Shown here: in pieces, positions 9,575 to 18,143 of the stretch | Numbering within the stretch: the first letter of the stretch is position 1 | Layout of the letters: each line of letters starts with the position of its first letter | Assembly: GCA_030834905.1 (NCBI GenBank) | Contig: JAUQWZ010000037.1 | Coordinates: 1 to 64,000 of the forward strand | Length of the DNA: 64,000 nt | Direction: 5' to 3' | From: Aggregatilineales bacterium | GTDB taxonomy: Bacteria > Chloroflexota > Anaerolineae > Aggregatilineales > Phototrophicaceae | Notes under the pieces: model-generated | What the model was told of the DNA's origin: nothing | The model's input: only the letters and a program-made list of their open reading frames with translations | Database searches by the model: none | Made by a program: the position numbers and the translations under genes

Positions 9575-11272
9575 TCAAGAGCCGCAAGGCGCTGGCAGCG
9601 CCATGTCTGGCAGGGGCCATTCGGAAAGAAGCGTGTAGACTCGACGCGGTGGATCGCACTCCGCGCAAACCAACTGTTCGGGCTGGTAATCTGTGGGCGC
9701 CTGCCCCAGAACATACTGGCTGGGAAACTTCTCCAACAGGGTTAAGCTGCCATCGGCTTGATAGACAAAAGTGAGGATGTGGCGATACGAGACTGACGTC
9801 GGCTCTTCATTCGGATAATCGGGGCTTAACAGGACGTAGTCATTCCTCGGCTCACACAACGTATTGGCACGGAAAGTATTCGCTCGACTGCTGTATGGTG
9901 TGCAGAAATAGACCATGAGCTGGCTATCTTCATAAAGTACCCGCAGTGCGTTTTGAATTCGCTGGCGATCCCAGAAGATGCCGCCGTAAAGCTTTTCACT
10001 TTCATCAAATATCAGAATCGCTGCTACATCAGACATGGCGGGAACCTGCGTCGCAATACTTGCAATAATTCGCTGCTGATCGAGCGACCTGTCCACATAG
10101 TCTCTGTGTTGTTCTAAGCCAGCGATAATCCCCAGACTGACCAACAGCCCGACGAGCAGCGCCGTCGTCAATCTGCGCAGCGGCATCCACCAAACCAATA
10201 ATTGCAGCAGCGCCGCGGTGAAAATGCCCGCGCCTATCGATGAGAAGAAATAGACCCGATCAGTCGTTAGGTAACCTGCCGGGATATACGTGATAAATCC
10301 CAAAACAACGATCCCCATTCCGGCGGCCGCCCAGTACAGCGCGGCGCGTGGAGAAACCCGATCCATCGGTTTCCACAGTAACCAGCACAGTATTCCAGCG
10401 ACAACTCCTAGACTCACGCCAATAATCAGGAATTCCAGCGCGGTGTCCGGTATGGATTGGGCTGTCCTGAGCCAGCCAAGATAGGTATTACGTGTAAAAA
10501 GCTGCTCTAGCTGACGGAGAATGATTTCACCGCGCGCCGCGCCTGCGTTCTCTGCCTGTTCAAGGAGCATTCGCTGAAAGGTCATTTCCGGTGAAAATAT
10601 GAGCAAGACGATAAATCGGATGAAGGTAAGCAGCGGTATCAGGTACCATACCGCAGCCCTGACTACTACTCGCCGGTTGATCCTGCCGTCTCGCCATACC
10701 AGCAGCAGCGGCGTGAAAAAGATCAATGGATACGATACTTCATAGATCAGCAGGTTAATGGCATGAAGCACAGCAATGGCAGCAGAGATCAGCACGAACG
10801 TTCGCTTCCGCGATACGGAAAGCGATTTGACTAGCAGCCAGACGGCTAACAGGTATGCCAGTACTGTGGTGTGAACTGCAACCATCCGCAGGGAAAAAAG
10901 CGCCGTATCGGACGGGTAGATCATAAACATCACGGCGGCGACAAAAGCAAATAGGGTTTTGTCTGTTAATTCGCTGAGAATTGCATACAACGCAATCCCT
11001 TTGGCAGCGATAAGCGCCGCCATCACCACGTTGTAGCCAATGAATGAACCAGGTGTCAGCAAAACGGCGAAATGATGGGGCATATCGACTAGTGGGCGCA
11101 GGTAGTGAAGCCCACCTGACGGCTGAAAAAGGATTTGCCAGCCCATATCGCCCCTGGGCAGGTACAGCCACTCTTCGAGGATCCCGGTAGTCTTGAAGCC
11201 AAATGGAATCCAAATTGCGCCTACAATAACCGGGAACAAAAGAAAAGCATAACGCTTTGCTCTTTGCTGCAC
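9575..11272 (-). CDS. Polytopic membrane protein, possibly GT-C-like, apparently frameshifted near the 3' end
   Basis: A 565-residue integral membrane protein with roughly ten hydrophobic segments in the first 400 residues and a mostly soluble C-terminal part. The first external loop has EEWLYLPRGD and LRPL, and MIYPSDTALFSLR follows helix 3. This layout is like GT-C membrane glycosyltransferases or uncharacterised glycan-locus membrane proteins, but no firm family motif is visible. It ends abruptly with LPDMALPAPCGS, while the next frame continues as convincing protein down to 9298, so a one-base frameshift is likely. It is transcribed towards the giant glycan gene. A role in lipid-linked sugar transfer is inferred from neighbours only. 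Confidence 0.7.
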   Translation of the reverse strand: MQQRAKRYAFLLFPVIVGAIWIPFGFKTTGILEEWLYLPRGDMGWQILFQPSGGLHYLRPLVDMPHHFAVLLTPGSFIGYNVVMAALIAAKGIALYAILSELTDKTLFAFVAAVMFMIYPSDTALFSLRMVAVHTTVLAYLLAVWLLVKSLSVSRKRTFVLISAAIAVLHAINLLIYEVSYPLIFFTPLLLVWRDGRINRRVVVRAAVWYLIPLLTFIRFIVLLIFSPEMTFQRMLLEQAENAGAARGEIILRQLEQLFTRNTYLGWLRTAQSIPDTALEFLIIGVSLGVVAGILCWLLWKPMDRVSPRAALYWAAAGMGIVVLGFITYIPAGYLTTDRVYFFSSIGAGIFTAALLQLLVWWMPLRRLTTALLVGLLVSLGIIAGLEQHRDYVDRSLDQQRIIASIATQVPAMSDVAAILIFDESEKLYGGIFWDRQRIQNALRVLYEDSQLMVYFCTPYSSRANTFRANTLCEPRNDYVLLSPDYPNEEPTSVSYRHILTFVYQADGSLTLLEKFPSQYVLGQAPTDYQPEQLVCAECDPPRRVYTLLSEWPLPDMALPAPCGS

Positions 11273-11362
11273 GGTAGGCGTCCTTCAGCAGCTACTGAAT
11301 AGCTTCATATCAGACCGTCACGAATCCAGGATATTGCCAGACACTCTTATTTGACTCAGCCG

Positions 11363-12475
11363 CTAGCGAACTTTGCGAAACACGGCAGTGTTCCAATCAG
11401 CGCCCACAAACAGCAGGTCGTTGCGGGGGCGAATTTCTTCGTCAACATAGGCGGATATGTCGGGCCAATCAGGGTTGTTGTAGTCATCAAAGATGATGTA
11501 TCCATCATCCTTAACAACGGACAAATAAGTTTCAAAGTCCTGCTTTACACCGTTCCGCGTATGATCTCCATCTATAACCAATACATCGAATTGATGTTGG
11601 CGTACACGCTCGATAATATGATCATCTGTACTCAGACCTTCATAGAGCGTAACTTGTTCCTGAGGAACATTGGCACGTGTAAGATTAAGCTGTAGTGTCT
11701 CTTTATTCACATCAATATTGAGCACAACATCCATAGACTTGTCTTGATAGTAGCCAAACAACGGATCGACCAAATGGAGTTCAAGAAGCTTGCCCTGAGT
11801 GCGGCACACTTCGTAAACTGCCGAAGCACCAATCCCAAATAACGTGCCTATTTCCAAAACGCGGGTCGGTTTCGCCGAAACGCTGAGAATAACCAGGCTT
11901 CGTAGAAGAACGGTTTCGATAGGAGCTGCCATGCGTCCGATTGAAAGCCGTTCTATCATCCGAATTCGATGCGCATAAAACAACAGCTCTGCCTTTTTCA
12001 GGTTTGGCAAACCCAGCGCGTGGCTCCAATCGGACTGAATTTTAGAAATGTCCCCCGGCTGTAGTACACGATTGATGTGATAAAAGCTGCTCACTCCCTC
12101 AAGCTGATAGAGTTCATCCACCTGTGGACGCAGTGTTTGTAGATAGGCGACTTGCGCACTTAACACCTGCAAATCGTTTACTTGTACGTGCAGTGCTTGC
12201 AGATCATTAATTTGTGCTCGCAAACTTTCGATGTGCCGTTGTTCCAGCGCCGCTTCCTGCGCTACCTTATCGTGTATGCCTATCGCAGTGTTACCCAGCA
12301 TGAGCAGGAATATGCCGAACGCGGCGAGGGAAGCAAGCCACGCAAGTGGGAAATCGATAAACGATATCGCGAAAAGGATGAAAGCCACTACTGCCAGCAG
12401 CCCGTTGCCGCCGCTATAAAAGCGGCGCAAGCGGTCTAGTCGGGAAGGAATGATTGTGGAGATTGGTCTATGCAT
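11363..12475 (-). CDS. Membrane-anchored class I SAM methyltransferase (Methyltransf_24 type)
   Basis: A 370-residue protein with three parts. Residues 10-70 hold RLDRLRRFYSGGNG and two close transmembrane helices. Residues 75-130 are a heptad-like coiled coil (IESLRAQINDLQALHVQVND). From about 200 there is a methyltransferase core: VLEIGTLFGIGASAVYEVCR (SAM loop), VLVIDGDHTRNGVKQDFETY and DDGYIIFDDYN. The last two motifs mark the Methyltransf_24 group common in polysaccharide loci. The N-terminal anchor is nearly the same, at DNA level too, as an internal segment of the next gene upstream. Start ATG 12475 has AAGG eight bases before it. Cytoplasmic-face glycan methylation is the likely role. 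Confidence 0.85.
   Translation of the reverse strand: MHRPISTIIPSRLDRLRRFYSGGNGLLAVVAFILFAISFIDFPLAWLASLAAFGIFLLMLGNTAIGIHDKVAQEAALEQRHIESLRAQINDLQALHVQVNDLQVLSAQVAYLQTLRPQVDELYQLEGVSSFYHINRVLQPGDISKIQSDWSHALGLPNLKKAELLFYAHRIRMIERLSIGRMAAPIETVLLRSLVILSVSAKPTRVLEIGTLFGIGASAVYEVCRTQGKLLELHLVDPLFGYYQDKSMDVVLNIDVNKETLQLNLTRANVPQEQVTLYEGLSTDDHIIERVRQHQFDVLVIDGDHTRNGVKQDFETYLSVVKDDGYIIFDDYNNPDWPDISAYVDEEIRPRNDLLFVGADWNTAVFRKVR
12251..12452 (-). repeat. Duplicated membrane-anchor coding segment, copy 1
   Basis: About 200 bases encoding the N-terminal membrane hairpin of the 370-residue methyltransferase. Clearly similar in DNA sequence to 13521-13722 (long shared runs such as GCCGCCGCTATAAAAGCGGC), so this is a recent duplication or gene-conversion tract rather than only a conserved fold. 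Confidence 0.8.
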
Positions 12476-12521
12476 CTCAGCCTTCAGTCAATAGGCGAAT
12501 ACGGCGCGATAGATATATAGT

Positions 12522-15500
12522 CTATTGGCTTACAATCCGCTGAAATATCGCTTCCATTTCTGTGATGGACGTAGAATGTGCAGCCAGAAATTTCTCTTCA
12601 CCTTCAGCCGCTTCCCCTTCCGATTCTCCAAGAAAGGACGTTGGACTTGATTCTCGCCGCCGATCGCGCTCTGTAATGGTTTTAGCTTCAGTGGCGACTT
12701 TCAACAACAGTGAAGCATCTTCGTCATGCCACAGATATTTGAATGTCCGAACTACTGTTTCTTCAGGAGCGCTGCGGAGCATGGCGTAGTCTATAATAAA
12801 CCCTGCACGTGCGCGCGCAGCACGTTCAATGGCGGAATATCCCGTGAGCATCACCTCAATCAATTCAGCGTCAGTTATTGGTCCATACCAACCCGGATCG
12901 CGGCGCTTGTAGGCGCGGAACGATCGCAAAACCTGTCGAGGCTGCCTGACCTGATAAATCAGCTTGAATTCCGTCCCATATTTGTCAGTTACTTTTGCCA
13001 TCGCCTCAAGAAAGTAGTCAGGATCATTACCAAAATAGGCAGGATGCAGCTTTTCAAGGACATAGGGATATTGGCTCGTCACCGGTAAGGGGGGGGCATC
13101 AACAGAAAAAACCGGTATTCTGCTTCCTCTACCCGGCATAATCTCAATATCCATCCGCGCTTCGGGTCCATTCGCCAGTCCAATTGGATACCTTCCCCCT
13201 TTTAAGCCCAGCGCCTCTGACAACCTGCTGCTCGGTTCCATTTCAATATTTGGATGAGCGCGCAGCATGTCCATCATCCATGTGCTTCCTGAGCGGGGAA
13301 TGGTTAGCATCAAGACGCAGCGCTGAGGAAAAACATCAGAGGTATCACGTCTGGCAAAATCCACAATTCGTTCAGAGCGCTCGGCATCGATGCGTTGATC
13401 TACTGATCGTTTTAGTTCATTCACTTGCTTCTCAAGCTGCTCAATTCTCAGATTCTGCATCTGCACGTACAAACCATTGAGGCGTTCCTGTTGCAACGTC
13501 ATGGACGCCTGCTGTGGTGCCGATTCCTGCGCCACCTTATCGTGTACACCCATCACAGAGTTGCCAAGCATCAGTAGGAATATGCCAAATGCCACGAGGG
13601 AGGCGAGCCACGCAAATGGAAATTCGATAGACGATACCGCGAAAAGAATGAATGCTGCCGCTGCCAGCAGCCCATTGCCGCCGCTATAAAAGCGGCGCAA
13701 GCGATCAAATCGTGAGGGGATCAGGTTGGGGATAGCAGCGCTCACTTCGATTCGCTCCTGAGGTGCCGGCGGTTGATCGGCGCTCGAATCAGCGACATTG
13801 ACTTCTGGATTTACTGAGGCAAGTGTCTGTAAAAACTGTGTCCGCCAATACGCCATTTCCTGATGCGCCTTGAGGTGGCAGGAAACAGAGTGCTCAACTG
13901 TGCAGAAGCGATCGGTCAGCTGCTTCAAAACTGCTTCAATCGTATCAAATGGAAATGCCTTCAGGGCTGAGGCGCTGTTTAGATTCACTATCTCAAATGG
14001 GAACCCAACCAGGCGCTCCTGCACCTGCAACCAGGATCGAATATGCATATTGGGGGCGACGTTGGGAATGTTATACCGGTCGCCTTTACGCTGGTAACCC
14101 GGAAAGAAGTAATTGGGGTTCTCGGTAGGATCAGCTACCAGCTCCAGAACTTTATTTTCATGCTGAACCGCATCTGGTAAAACTTCCACATAATTGAGAT
14201 CAATGCCCAGAAGATATATCTGTCGGTAGCCAAGATACCAGCCAAACAACGCCGAGAAACTACCCGTGGTAACCGGATGCCTGGGCCAATGGAAAACAGG
14301 CAGATCCCGTTCCAGTTTCTCCAGGAATATCACCGCCGGATTGTCTGCCAAGTCTGGATACCAATTCAGGATATTGTCGCGCAAGAAGAACAGCCTGATG
14401 CCATTGGTCCCGCACTCAACGATGAGTCGATAAATTTCTTCCCTGTGCGACTCAAGGACGACCAGATCCATACAGCAGTAATAAGTGGGATACCAATTGA
14501 TTTCATCCCAATAGCGGTACGCTGCATTCATACCAATACTGGCGTAAGGAGACAATTGTGTGAGATCAACCCCTTTTAACGAGGGTCCACTGCCTATAAC
14601 AAACAGTACATCGCCCTTGCGCCGGTATCGCAAGCCATCCAGATTGTGATAGACGCCCCGATGATGATACAGTACGACATCGGCATCAAGATTCGTGATG
14701 CTATCGCGCGAACTTAACTGCTCAGTTAGAAAAGATCCTTCGACCCAATTGCGTTGGGATGCTTTTGAGGAGTCATCGTTTGAACGGTTGTACCGCATTG
14801 CTGGAAAACTTGGCGCATTGTAGCGGCTAGCCAAAACTGAATAAATGGGTTGATCCATTCGGTGACCGCTGTAGCTGAATAACTTCAGCAGTTCTTCCCG
14901 TAGCATGGAATTACTGGTTTCAGGATTTGCCAACAGGCGCGCCTGGAGCGCTTTCTGTTCCGCGCTTAATGTTGGTATGTATTGCTCATCGCTCGGAGGA
15001 TATTTCGTCCAGACCACTACTTCTTTCTTCTGAGCATATTCGTGCGCTTCATCGACGAGGCGTTGATATTTCCCATTCCGGAGATACCCAATTACACATG
15101 AGCACAGGTGCGGAGCGAGCAGCTCAGCATTGGTTACGTTTAGCGCTCCGTGACTGCCTGGATGCGTAAAATTGATGTTATAAAATGGCCAATTGGCTTT
15201 ATCGTTGTGATCTGTTATGAAGAACTCGTGTTCAGCAATCAGGTCAAAAACGCCCTGGATATCCTGTATAGCCGCGATGCCAGCATCAAGCCATAAGACC
15301 AGATCGCCATCCTGAACAGGCGCATTTTCTGCTTTTATCGCTGCCGACTTAAAAGCGTGACTCTTAGGATCCATGTACTCCGGATAGTAGTCCCAAACCG
15401 CATGTGGAAAATCGAGAACAGTTACATTCTCCAGCAGTTCCAACCGAGATCGCTGCTGATCTGACAGATGCAATGCATACACAATAATCTGATCGACCGA

Positions 15501-16538
15501 GAGATAACTTGTCCGATGCAGGCTGGCAATCAGATTCAGTCCCTGCCAGAAATAACCGCCGTCAAAAGACGTGACAACAATCTGCCGGGGACGATCCATA
15601 AGCTTTCGTTCTGCCAATACTTCGAGAGTTTCTCTGTAGGGAGTGTACGCCGCGTTTGCGCGTATGTCGCCAATGACGTCAGAGGCTGTATCAAATTGAG
15701 TCAGCAGAAAATCTTCAACTTTGCGTGCCTGATCCGCTTGCTCGGCTTCCAAAACCGAATCATCCAGCATCATTCGATCAATCTGACCAACGAAATACTC
15801 GGAGTAGCGCTTAATCCACTGAAAAGGCACATACCCAAAGCTGTCCCTGACAAGAACCAGGATCTCATTTAACTGCCGCATTCGCTGGCTGCTGGTTTTC
15901 GATTCATCATGAAAAACAGCTTTGGCAATGTAGCGATCCAAATAGCCAAACCGCACATTGTGTTTAGCCATTCGAATCCAGTATTCATAATCGAGAGACA
16001 GATTGTATTCTTCTGCTAATCCGCCGATTTCTTCATAGACAGATCTTCGGAAAAATAAGCTCGGTTGGATAATTCCGATAGAATGTTGCAGAGATAGTTG
16101 AAAATCATTCCCAGCTTTGTGAACGAAGGCGTCCCGCAGGATGCTTCCATCGGAACCGATGTAATACCCACGCCCATAGACAACATCAATATCCGGATAT
16201 TCTTCAAAGTACTGGGCTACGTCTGCCAATACAGAATCATCGATATAATAATCATCTGAGTTAAGCCACGTAAGAATGTCGCCTGTTGCAACCGCAAGTC
16301 CCTTGTTAATTGCGTGCACCTGTCCTCGATCCGGTTCGTTGTAGAATTTGACCTGCTTATGGCGCTGTGCATGATCTCGGGCAAGATCTATACTGCCATC
16401 AGTTGAACCGGGGTCGTAAATCAGATGCTCAACGTATGGGTAAGTCTGCTTTACCACCGACTCCAGATTCAGGGGTAGATAGTTGGCTTGATTGTAGCTG
16501 GGTGTGATGATTGAAAATGACAGGGTGTGATTCACCAT
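12522..16538 (-). CDS. Giant multidomain glycan enzyme: GT2, second transferase-like domain, DUF115/Maf-like, membrane anchor, sulfotransferase
   Basis: 1338 residues. Domain order: GT2 (FSIITPSYNQANYLPLNLES at about 8, LNSDDYY as DxD, LDYEYWIRMA), to about 290. A second transferase-like domain at about 315-560 (VVTSFDGGYFWQGLNL, LVLWLDAG). A DUF115/Maf-like domain at about 640-880 (VLFVIGSGPSLKGVDL, YLGYRQIYLLGIDLNY). A membrane hairpin with coiled coil at about 940-1060. A sulfotransferase from about 1075 with the PAPS 5'-phosphosulfate loop (TIPRSGSTWMMDMLRAHP) and LIYQVRQPRQVLRSF as 3'-phosphate region. The tail has an acidic low-complexity patch (about 1295-1310). ATG 16538 is preceded by GGTGAA. 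The combination predicts glycan extension and sulfation by one membrane-bound protein; substrates are unknown. Confidence 0.85.
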   Translation of the reverse strand: MVNHTLSFSIITPSYNQANYLPLNLESVVKQTYPYVEHLIYDPGSTDGSIDLARDHAQRHKQVKFYNEPDRGQVHAINKGLAVATGDILTWLNSDDYYIDDSVLADVAQYFEEYPDIDVVYGRGYYIGSDGSILRDAFVHKAGNDFQLSLQHSIGIIQPSLFFRRSVYEEIGGLAEEYNLSLDYEYWIRMAKHNVRFGYLDRYIAKAVFHDESKTSSQRMRQLNEILVLVRDSFGYVPFQWIKRYSEYFVGQIDRMMLDDSVLEAEQADQARKVEDFLLTQFDTASDVIGDIRANAAYTPYRETLEVLAERKLMDRPRQIVVTSFDGGYFWQGLNLIASLHRTSYLSVDQIIVYALHLSDQQRSRLELLENVTVLDFPHAVWDYYPEYMDPKSHAFKSAAIKAENAPVQDGDLVLWLDAGIAAIQDIQGVFDLIAEHEFFITDHNDKANWPFYNINFTHPGSHGALNVTNAELLAPHLCSCVIGYLRNGKYQRLVDEAHEYAQKKEVVVWTKYPPSDEQYIPTLSAEQKALQARLLANPETSNSMLREELLKLFSYSGHRMDQPIYSVLASRYNAPSFPAMRYNRSNDDSSKASQRNWVEGSFLTEQLSSRDSITNLDADVVLYHHRGVYHNLDGLRYRRKGDVLFVIGSGPSLKGVDLTQLSPYASIGMNAAYRYWDEINWYPTYYCCMDLVVLESHREEIYRLIVECGTNGIRLFFLRDNILNWYPDLADNPAVIFLEKLERDLPVFHWPRHPVTTGSFSALFGWYLGYRQIYLLGIDLNYVEVLPDAVQHENKVLELVADPTENPNYFFPGYQRKGDRYNIPNVAPNMHIRSWLQVQERLVGFPFEIVNLNSASALKAFPFDTIEAVLKQLTDRFCTVEHSVSCHLKAHQEMAYWRTQFLQTLASVNPEVNVADSSADQPPAPQERIEVSAAIPNLIPSRFDRLRRFYSGGNGLLAAAAFILFAVSSIEFPFAWLASLVAFGIFLLMLGNSVMGVHDKVAQESAPQQASMTLQQERLNGLYVQMQNLRIEQLEKQVNELKRSVDQRIDAERSERIVDFARRDTSDVFPQRCVLMLTIPRSGSTWMMDMLRAHPNIEMEPSSRLSEALGLKGGRYPIGLANGPEARMDIEIMPGRGSRIPVFSVDAPPLPVTSQYPYVLEKLHPAYFGNDPDYFLEAMAKVTDKYGTEFKLIYQVRQPRQVLRSFRAYKRRDPGWYGPITDAELIEVMLTGYSAIERAARARAGFIIDYAMLRSAPEETVVRTFKYLWHDEDASLLLKVATEAKTITERDRRRESSPTSFLGESEGEAAEGEEKFLAAHSTSITEMEAIFQRIVSQ
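13521..13722 (-). repeat. Duplicated membrane-anchor coding segment, copy 2
   Basis: Internal part of the 1338-residue gene (residues about 940-1006). DNA and protein match the N-terminal anchor of the downstream methyltransferase gene at 12251-12452: RFDRLRRFYSGGNGLL here against RLDRLRRFYSGGNGLL there. Confidence 0.8.
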
Positions 16539-16601
16539 ATGTTCACCGATCAGGATTTGGAGCGCCTGCGCGTCTTCGAATGTGATGGAAGTGTCCTTTA
16601 T

Positions 16602-17288
16602 TTATCCGGGTTCACTGAGTGTTTCACGCACACTTGCAGGGTCTGGAATTATAAAGCCGATGTCCTGTCCTTCATTTCCCACATAGACGCAGCCACTCGT
16701 TGCCGTCGCTTCATCGACTAAACGCATCACACCAGGGAAATCCTCGTAATAATCATCAAAGATTACGAGTCCACCCGGCTTCAGCCGCGTAAGAACATTC
16801 AGAAAATCGCTGCGGACACCCTCATACTCGTGGTCACCATCGATGTAAACCAGGTCAACAAAGGGAAACCGGGTAAAATCCAGAGTCTTTGTGTCACCTT
16901 TAACCAATGTACAGCGCCGCTGCATCGCGGGATGTCGTTCCACAGTTAAGCGAAAACAATCTTCCAGGTTCTGGAGTTTGTCGAAATCAGTGTACAGGCG
17001 GCGGATTTCCGGACCACAACGATTAATCATATATTGCATCATTGACCGTTCTAAGTAAGCCGCGTTATAAGTCTGATGATAAGAATCAACGCAGATCAAT
17101 TTGCGATCACCGCCAAGTACATTCAGCGCATCACAAATGACTGAGGCGGATCGTCCCATGAATGTGCCAATCTCAAGAGACTGCACCGGTTGTTTCCACA
17201 TGACGGCGTCATAAAGAAAACCCAGAATCGCATCATTTGTAAAACCGGGTACATCCGTTGTCCTGGACAAAACATTTCGCTTAATCAT
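16602..17288 (-). CDS. Class I SAM methyltransferase (Methyltransf_24 type)
   Basis: A 228-residue soluble methyltransferase. SLEIGTFMGRSASVICDAL (about residues 37-55) is the SAM-binding loop, LICVDSYHQTY follows the acidic ribose-binding strand, and VDLVYIDGDHEYEGVRSDF (about 144-162) with LKPGGLVIFDDYYED are the DGDH and metal/catalytic motifs of the family. It lacks the membrane anchor and coiled coil of the related enzyme at 11363-12475. It lies 63 bases upstream of the giant glycosyltransferase-sulfotransferase gene on the same strand, so cotranscription is plausible. ATG 17288 follows GGGAA. The substrate is presumably a glycan or sugar nucleotide. Confidence 0.85.
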   Translation of the reverse strand: MIKRNVLSRTTDVPGFTNDAILGFLYDAVMWKQPVQSLEIGTFMGRSASVICDALNVLGGDRKLICVDSYHQTYNAAYLERSMMQYMINRCGPEIRRLYTDFDKLQNLEDCFRLTVERHPAMQRRCTLVKGDTKTLDFTRFPFVDLVYIDGDHEYEGVRSDFLNVLTRLKPGGLVIFDDYYEDFPGVMRLVDEATATSGCVYVGNEGQDIGFIIPDPASVRETLSEPG

Positions 17289-17390
17289 ACAAGATTCCCA
17301 TCATCATCCTATCCAACTTATATTGAATCCAACGTGTCTGTTTCGATGACATACAAGTCTATTTAGGATGTTTGTACAAAATACCTGGTT

Positions 17391-18143
17391 TTATTCTGTG
17401 CTCAAGCGCGCCGTCGCGCCGCCATCGACCACAATGGACTGCCCGGTCATAAAGGATGACTTGTCACTATCGGCAAGAAACAGGATTGCCTGCGCAATTT
17501 CGCGTGGCTGCCCCACCCGCCCGATGACATGCCGCGATCCCAGCGCGCGTATTAATTCGTGTTCATCTGCCCCTTGCAGGTGCCCACGCTGCAAACCCGC
17601 GCGCAGCATTGGCGTATCCACTGCGCCCGGCAGCACCGCGTTCACCCGAATATTATCTGGCGTCAGCTCGATAGCCAGCGCCCGCGTCAGCGCGGAAAGT
17701 GCCCCCTTGCTGGCAGCATAAGCCGCAATGTTCGCGGAAGTGGCAACCGCGTGAACCGAGCTGATCATCACAATGGCTGCATCGCGCCCGCGCATTAAGG
17801 GGTAGGCGTGGCGGATGGCGAGGTAGACCGAGCGCAGGTTGGATTCCATCACCGCATCCCATTCTTCTGGTGTGGTTTCCACCAGCGGTTTAGCGATCTG
17901 CACCGCCGCATTGTTCACCAGCACATCCAGCGTTTGATGGCGCGTCGAAATCTGATCGAAAATCGCCTGAGACTGCTCGATATTGGAGATGTCCGCCTCA
18001 ATGAATTCATGAACTGCCGTCAGCGATTCGCGTCGATTCCGATCCACGCCGATGACAACCCAGCCGTTCTCGTTAAACAGTTCTGCGGTCGCATAACCAA
18101 TACCGCCGGATACACCTGTAATAAGGACTTTTCGCTTGCTCAC
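17391..18143 (-). CDS. Short-chain dehydrogenase/reductase in CMP-sugar operon
   Basis: A 250-residue classical SDR. The Rossmann motif TGVSGGIGYATAELF starts at about residue 8, LVNNAA is at about 85, the active-site serine is in ISSVHAV and the YxxxK motif is YAASKGAL at about 142. The C-terminal MTGQSIVVDGG is typical. The GTG start at 18143 shares GTGA with the stop of the 2-hydroxyacid dehydrogenase gene, so the two are translationally coupled. SDRs in the same place in legionaminic-acid loci (PtmA type) act on sugar precursors; that role is inferred here from the neighbouring cytidylyltransferase. Confidence 0.85.
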   Translation of the reverse strand: MSKRKVLITGVSGGIGYATAELFNENGWVVIGVDRNRRESLTAVHEFIEADISNIEQSQAIFDQISTRHQTLDVLVNNAAVQIAKPLVETTPEEWDAVMESNLRSVYLAIRHAYPLMRGRDAAIVMISSVHAVATSANIAAYAASKGALSALTRALAIELTPDNIRVNAVLPGAVDTPMLRAGLQRGHLQGADEHELIRALGSRHVIGRVGQPREIAQAILFLADSDKSSFMTGQSIVVDGGATARLSTE

